Part shown: one piece after another, positions 40,001 through 46,000 of the stretch | Position numbering within the stretch: position 1 is the stretch's first letter | How the letters are laid out: each line of letters opens with the position of its first letter | Source of the DNA: Chloranthus sessilifolius | Taxonomy: Eukaryota; Streptophyta; Magnoliopsida; Chloranthales; Chloranthaceae | DNA: 64,000 nucleotides | Assembly: GCA_021018995.1 (NCBI GenBank) | Contig: CM037591.1 | Span: forward strand, 68,847,901 to 68,911,900 | Reading direction: 5' to 3' | Notes under the pieces: generated by a model | Told to the model about the DNA's origin: nothing | Database searches by the model: none | The model's input: the letters and a program-made list of their open reading frames with translations, nothing else | Position numbers and translations under genes: made by a program

Positions 40001-43000
40001 CTATTTGAGTTTGATGATATTTTAGATGGTCACAAATGTGGTTAAATAATAAAATAAAATAAAATAAATAAGCCCCGTAAGAGATGCAAGTAGCCAAATC
40101 TAACTCGTATCGTGGGTAAGTGCCAAAAATTAATAATAATTATGGGTAACATTATGTAAGTATCAACCTTGGTGCTAGAGCACAATCTCTAATATTCAAC
40201 CCTAATTAAAGGCACTCAAATATACAACAATTATCCGATTAAAAATTGTTAAAAGGACATCAGGTCACAAAAATGTCACAACAAATAGCTCTTATTAAAA
40301 ATTATACCTCAGAAACAAATCCGGAATGCCCGAGAAAGTCAAAATTCATATATAATGTCCGAAAATCGGACATATAGATAGCTTAGAAATGGCCCGAAAA
40401 GAATAAAGATTAATATGGGTCAAAATTGGGCCTTAAGGGCAAACAAATCGTTTCTAACGGGCCGAATTGGGTCATGAATCATGGGCCGGGTTGAGTGATT
40501 GACCGGGCCATGGGCTGGATCGGGTCATGACCCGGGTCCAGTTATCGATCGAGCCAAGTTGAGCAAGTGGACTATATGACGGGTCGGGTCATGGGGCCCA
40601 TTAGACCCATCGTGCAAGAAAAGGTGACGGAGTTGTCATGCATTGAAAGGAGACACAACTGTTGTGTATCTCTAGTGTCTTCTTATTTTATGAGCACATT
40701 TAAAGGTGTAATATGATTGGGAATTAATGAGCAAACAGGCTCTTATTTATTTTTGTAAGTGCAAAGCCATAATTTCAATTAATTAAAATAAACTTATAAG
40801 TTACAACAAATCAAAGGTGGCCCATCGAGGTGCTTTGATGAACAAGAAAAACGATCCTTCTGTCGAGATGACGCCCGGAAAATGTTGTACTTATCAAGCA
40901 CCACCAGATCAACACAATTATCGAATATATTGTGCGACTCATATGTATCAAAATTCTTATCAAATCTGATCCATGCCCCCATTGTAGGGATGCAAGCTTT
41001 GACTCGAATTTGTATCCCTACCCCATTGACATAAGATATTTACTATTAAATTTTATGTCAAAGTTCCCAATAAACAATTTAGACCGGCGACACCCAATTA
41101 ATATGATCCTTGAAACCTTACACCTGCAAATAGAAAATCCGGCAATTATTTCGACCAAGCACGTAAGAAGAACAAATTAGAGTGTTTTAATCAATCATAG
41201 TCCGTTAGGAATAATTATACGTTCAGAACCTAGCGTATAATCAATTATATGCAGGAACTCTAGTATATAATTGGGGAACAAGCCGGGACTAGGTCGGGTC
41301 CAATTATACGCTAGGTCTGCAGCTCATAATCAATTATACGTTGGATGCTCAACGTATAATCAATTATACACTGGGTATGAGATTTTGGGATTTTTGAAAA
41401 AGGTTGGCTCTTCCAGAAATCGAGGAAAAGTGAAGTAGTTGTCCGAACACTTTTGATGCTCCGAGAGGTCGGGAATGGGGTGTCTACAATCTCGACAGGT
41501 CGAGATTGACTTTTTCTGCAATTTGCTCTTTACTTCTTTTTCTCATAACTTTTTATGTTCAACTCCGATTTGAGCATTTGTTTGTTCGTTGGAAAGCTTG
41601 AATTCTCTACTTTTCATTGGTATAAAGCCCAATTCTTGCAAACCTTCATTTAAACCTATAAAATACAAATACACAAGAAGCACAAAATTAGATTTACCAA
41701 AGGCATAACAAAGTATAGTTTTTGGGATTACTTATGTATAATTCCGAGGTCTTCCATTTCTTTTGTTATGAAGAAATTAATCTCTTTTCAAGAGTAGGTC
41801 TTATTGGTGAAGTTTAGGCTATGGACTCAATTACTAAACACGGTAGGGAACCTGCTGGGGCAATTGGTTTCTTGCAAAACATCGTAAAGGACATGTAACT
41901 AACTTTGATGCCATGCAAGGTCCTCTACAGTATCCCCTACAGCCTCTAAAGCAACCTCTATTTCCTTCTAAAATCACTCAGGTTTAAAAGGCAAAAGGAA
42001 AACTCCCTATTCAATTCAGCTAATTTTCAAAATAATGCCCCAAGCACGTCAGAACCACTTCTTATTTGATCTTCACCTTCTACGCCCAAATATTCAAATT
42101 TCAGCCTCTAATTCATCCTCCGTTGCTCTCAACCCCGGTGGTCCTGCTCCTGGCAGCTACTCTGATCAAGATGTCATTTCTCTTGCCCCTGTGAATGTCC
42201 CAGATTCATATCCACCCATGAATCCTTGTTCTCAAATCTCACATGTCCCAAACTTTCAGAATTCCTCAACCCTCCACAAACGCTCATCCTGATTCTAAGA
42301 AGAAAATCGTCCTAATCCTATTAATTTGGAAAGTTGGGATAACTCTTACGGGTCAAACCTTGAACATGATGGGTGCCACGTGTTTTCATGTCAAATTTTT
42401 GGGATGTGTGCCAAGTGGAATAAAAAACTATGTGATGGTACCCATGGTCTCAAGATCCACAGTGTGGAAGATTGGGTCGAAAAAAATCTCCATCATCTGA
42501 TTCAAAGCAATCGATGGTTTTCAGCGTGGGTGCAGTAATTCAGTAGGTGCAAATAAAGCTATCCAAAGGAAAATAGAATGAAAATGAAAAACAAAATTTC
42601 ATTCCCTCCAAAATTCCAGCATAACCACCATTGAGATAAAAAGATGATAACATTAATCAAGCTAGAGCTGACATCAAACAACTGAGAAAAGCAACTGCAA
42701 ATTTCTCTTGAAACCCATCATTTTAAGAAAAACGGGCAAGGGTTTTTATTTCAGCCAATGGGACACACTCACGCTTCATAATATTGCGATCGACAGGCAG
42801 TCGATGCATTATGCAATATATTCCACCCCAAAGTGTTTTATTTTTGTTTCCAGCTCGAGTCCTCATTTAGCACTAACAGACTGTCTCAACCTCATACTCT
42901 CTCAAGCTGATCACGTTGAAAAGGCACGTGTGAGCTAGATGTCTTCCAAACGACTTATCAAATCAGAATTTCATTTTTTACTCGCTTATGAATGTGTTCG

Positions 43001-46000
43001 ATTTCATAGACTTCTTATCACTCTGTACCATAGGGAAGCTGTTCTGAATTTCATTTACAACCACCTGCCTAAGAAGGTCTCTGATATCATCAAATTTCCA
43101 ATTTCTGTCTGCCATTACTTCCGAGAAAAGCGTATCTTGTTTTCAAAAGATGAGGATCAATCAAGGGATAATATTGTAAAGAGATAATTAGAAAAACATG
43201 CTCCATTCCCAATCGTTTCTGCTTATTATACCCAAATGAAACCTTTTAGATAAAAGGGTTTTCAGAGGTGGTTCCCAAATGAAACGTTTGGGAATGGGGC
43301 ATGTTTTTCTAAAGTCCCCTATTGTAATTCCGAGGTGGTTGCTAAATCCAATTTGAAGGACTACCACATCACTTCAAAAAAATAAAGATGGGAGTACCAT
43401 GTCTCCACTCTAATATACAAAGCTTTTCTTCAAAATATGTTGGTCAAACTAATAATATTTTCGTAAATTGTATATTTAAAACTCTTGTAAACTATTATGT
43501 CCATAGTCTTTAAATCTCTCATAGTAAGATATCACCCATCCATTAATGTCGTAAAAATTTGTATTCAAAATGTTTTTACGTCAATCCTCCTTGAGCAGAG
43601 AGGATTGATGTTCTCACAATTAGTAAAATAAACTCCCAATTAGTAAAATAATAATAAAAACAAAATCATCTTACCCCAAAATGGTTCCTCGCCTTCAAAC
43701 AAAGAACAAACAATCAATGGCATTTCAGTTAGGGTAAAATGTTTTTATTTTCTATTGATCTTTATGTGATATATAAATAACATTATGAAAAACAGAAAGA
43801 CTTATGTTAGGAAAATAAAAAACGGTCACCCACCAATGGGCATCTGTTATGAAGACTATCCGGCAAAATGAACTTGGGATTGATGTTTATTTTGATATGA
43901 TTACGTACACCGGCATTGAAATATCATAATAGGATTAAAAGGAAACTTATCCTAAATATAATATGGGTGTTTCTTTATATATTGTTGAATAAACCTTTTT
44001 TGGTGTGGCAGGAAATTCTGCGAAGGCCCCACCGAAGGATTATTCACTAAATGGCAGTGGATTGGATCGCATGTTTGGAATTTTCAATGCCATTTCCATC
44101 ATTGCCACTACCTATGGGAATGGGATCATTCCAGAGATACAGGTTCGAGTTCCTAATTAAGGAAGCAACTGCTTTGAGCAAATAAAGAATCTATCGAATC
44201 TAATTGTGCATGCCTCAATTGGTTCCGTGACCTGCATCATAAATTGGGATTCCAGGTGACTGACTAATCAGTCCACAATTCATGCATGTTCAAAGGGTTC
44301 AAACCATCTGATAAAAGCACGTTTTGTTCCTCTATGTTGGCCTATGTTGTTTAGCTGTCTATTTGAAGGCTCTTGTAAGCATTTGACCAGACAGCAGTAA
44401 TCATTTAATAGCACAATCTTTTTGCTGAATCTAATCTAAACTATGACCACGAAACTAATAATCAGTAGCCAAACAAAATACCTTTCCTCCTTGCATATTT
44501 TCTAAAGAATTTTGAATTCGTGATGAGCTTCTATAGCAGCTAATTTCTTTTCTTGTGAAAAATTAACCCCACATATCATCTCATACTTTTGGGATGGTTT
44601 TAAGATTAAATCCTTGCAGTGGTAATTGGCAAAACAGGAGAACAATTCTGTTTTAATTCATCTATAGTGGGTGTAATAAGTTCATTTTGATTCAAGGGAC
44701 AGAAGTGTCTGCCTGGCCACCAAAACACAAACCCGCATCCATTCATGATCTGGACCTATTTACCAATTTTCGACTGAGTTGATCATAACTAAAACCTGTT
44801 TTCATCTCATTTGAATCAGTTTTCAATGCATGAGATGAGGCCCAATAAGGGAAGAACCAAACACAACCTAAAGGAGAAGAAATGTCTATGATTGACTATA
44901 TTTGACTGATGCTATTATTCTCAACTTCTGAATTTACATCCAATTTTCTGATATTTAGACTCACGGTGCCATAACAAAACATGGGTAGGCCTCAGGTGCA
45001 TCGCCTGAGCTTGGGCCTATATAAAATTCGAATCGGGCCATGGGATTGAACCTGCATGTTCGCACAGCTACTCACCACTGTTCAATTCTGAATAGAATAA
45101 TTATAGATTCTCATGGCACCAACGCTCTCGTCCTCAAGTACACTAAATTGTAGTAATTAAACCTCAAAAAGGGTTTGGCGAGCTGGCTAGGTACCCGGCT
45201 CAGGAAGCGGGAGACCTGAGTGTGAATCCCCCCTTGAGGCCACCCTAAGGATTTTTACTCCATGCTGACCCAGCATGTGCTAACTTGGGGTACGCACATG
45301 CCCCTGGTAATAGTCGGGTGTTCTAAGAGGCCTGTACACCCAGGTTATCAAAAACAAAAAAAATAAAATATTACAGTAATTAGTTGAGTAAATTGTACAA
45401 GCATGGGAACCATTTTATTGTACTGATGCAGGCTACTATAGCACCTCCAGTGAAGGGGAAGATGTTCAAGGGACTATGCCTATGTTATGCTACAGTGATT
45501 GTTACTTTCTTTAGTGTTGCCATTTCTGGATATTGGGCGTTCGGGAATCGGGCAGCGGGCACTATTCTTGGTAACTTTGTCATCGATGGGAACCCTATCA
45601 TACCCAAGTGGTTCATTCTGATGACCAATGTCTTCACTCTTTTGCAAGTCTCGGCTGTGGGAGTGGTAAGCATAGCATTACTAGTCTTACTAATAATAAT
45701 ATTCATAAATAATAATAATAATAATAATAATAATATTCAAGTATGTAATATTTGAAATTTTATACTATTATGTACACATTTGTGTATACTTTTGAGCAAC
45801 AATACTTTATATATGTTTTAAGTGAAGTTTGATGTATGGTTTCTATAAAGCAAGGGTTAAGTCATTATTTTTGATCAATACGTAGAGTCACCGATGTGGC
45901 TCCTCCAATTTCATTAAAATTAAAAGGGAAAAAAAATGCGGGATGCAAATACTCCCCAAAAAAAGAGCAGATTAGAAACCAAAAGTTAAGGCCCTGTTCG

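Larger units (their letters stand above)
1014..44011 (+). other. GAT1: 43-kb intron filled with nested retrotransposons
   Basis: Donor GTAAAA at 1014 and acceptor GGTGTGGCAG ending at 44011; joining the flanking exons restores a Gly codon and the family sequence. Only about 0.3 kb at the left (1014-1342) and about 2.5 kb at the right (41489-44011) look like ordinary intron sequence. The remainder is LTR retrotransposon material in both orientations, most of it antisense to the gene. Confidence 0.88.

Noticed and set aside
42035..42538. Possible host gene or LINE ORF1 in the right intron part
   Set aside because: Frames are short, change repeatedly and show no motif I recognise; listed only as unexplained intron.
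45165..45240. Functional tRNA gene
   Set aside because: Box A/B-like text but no cloverleaf or acceptor stem; A-rich tail and target duplication identify a SINE.
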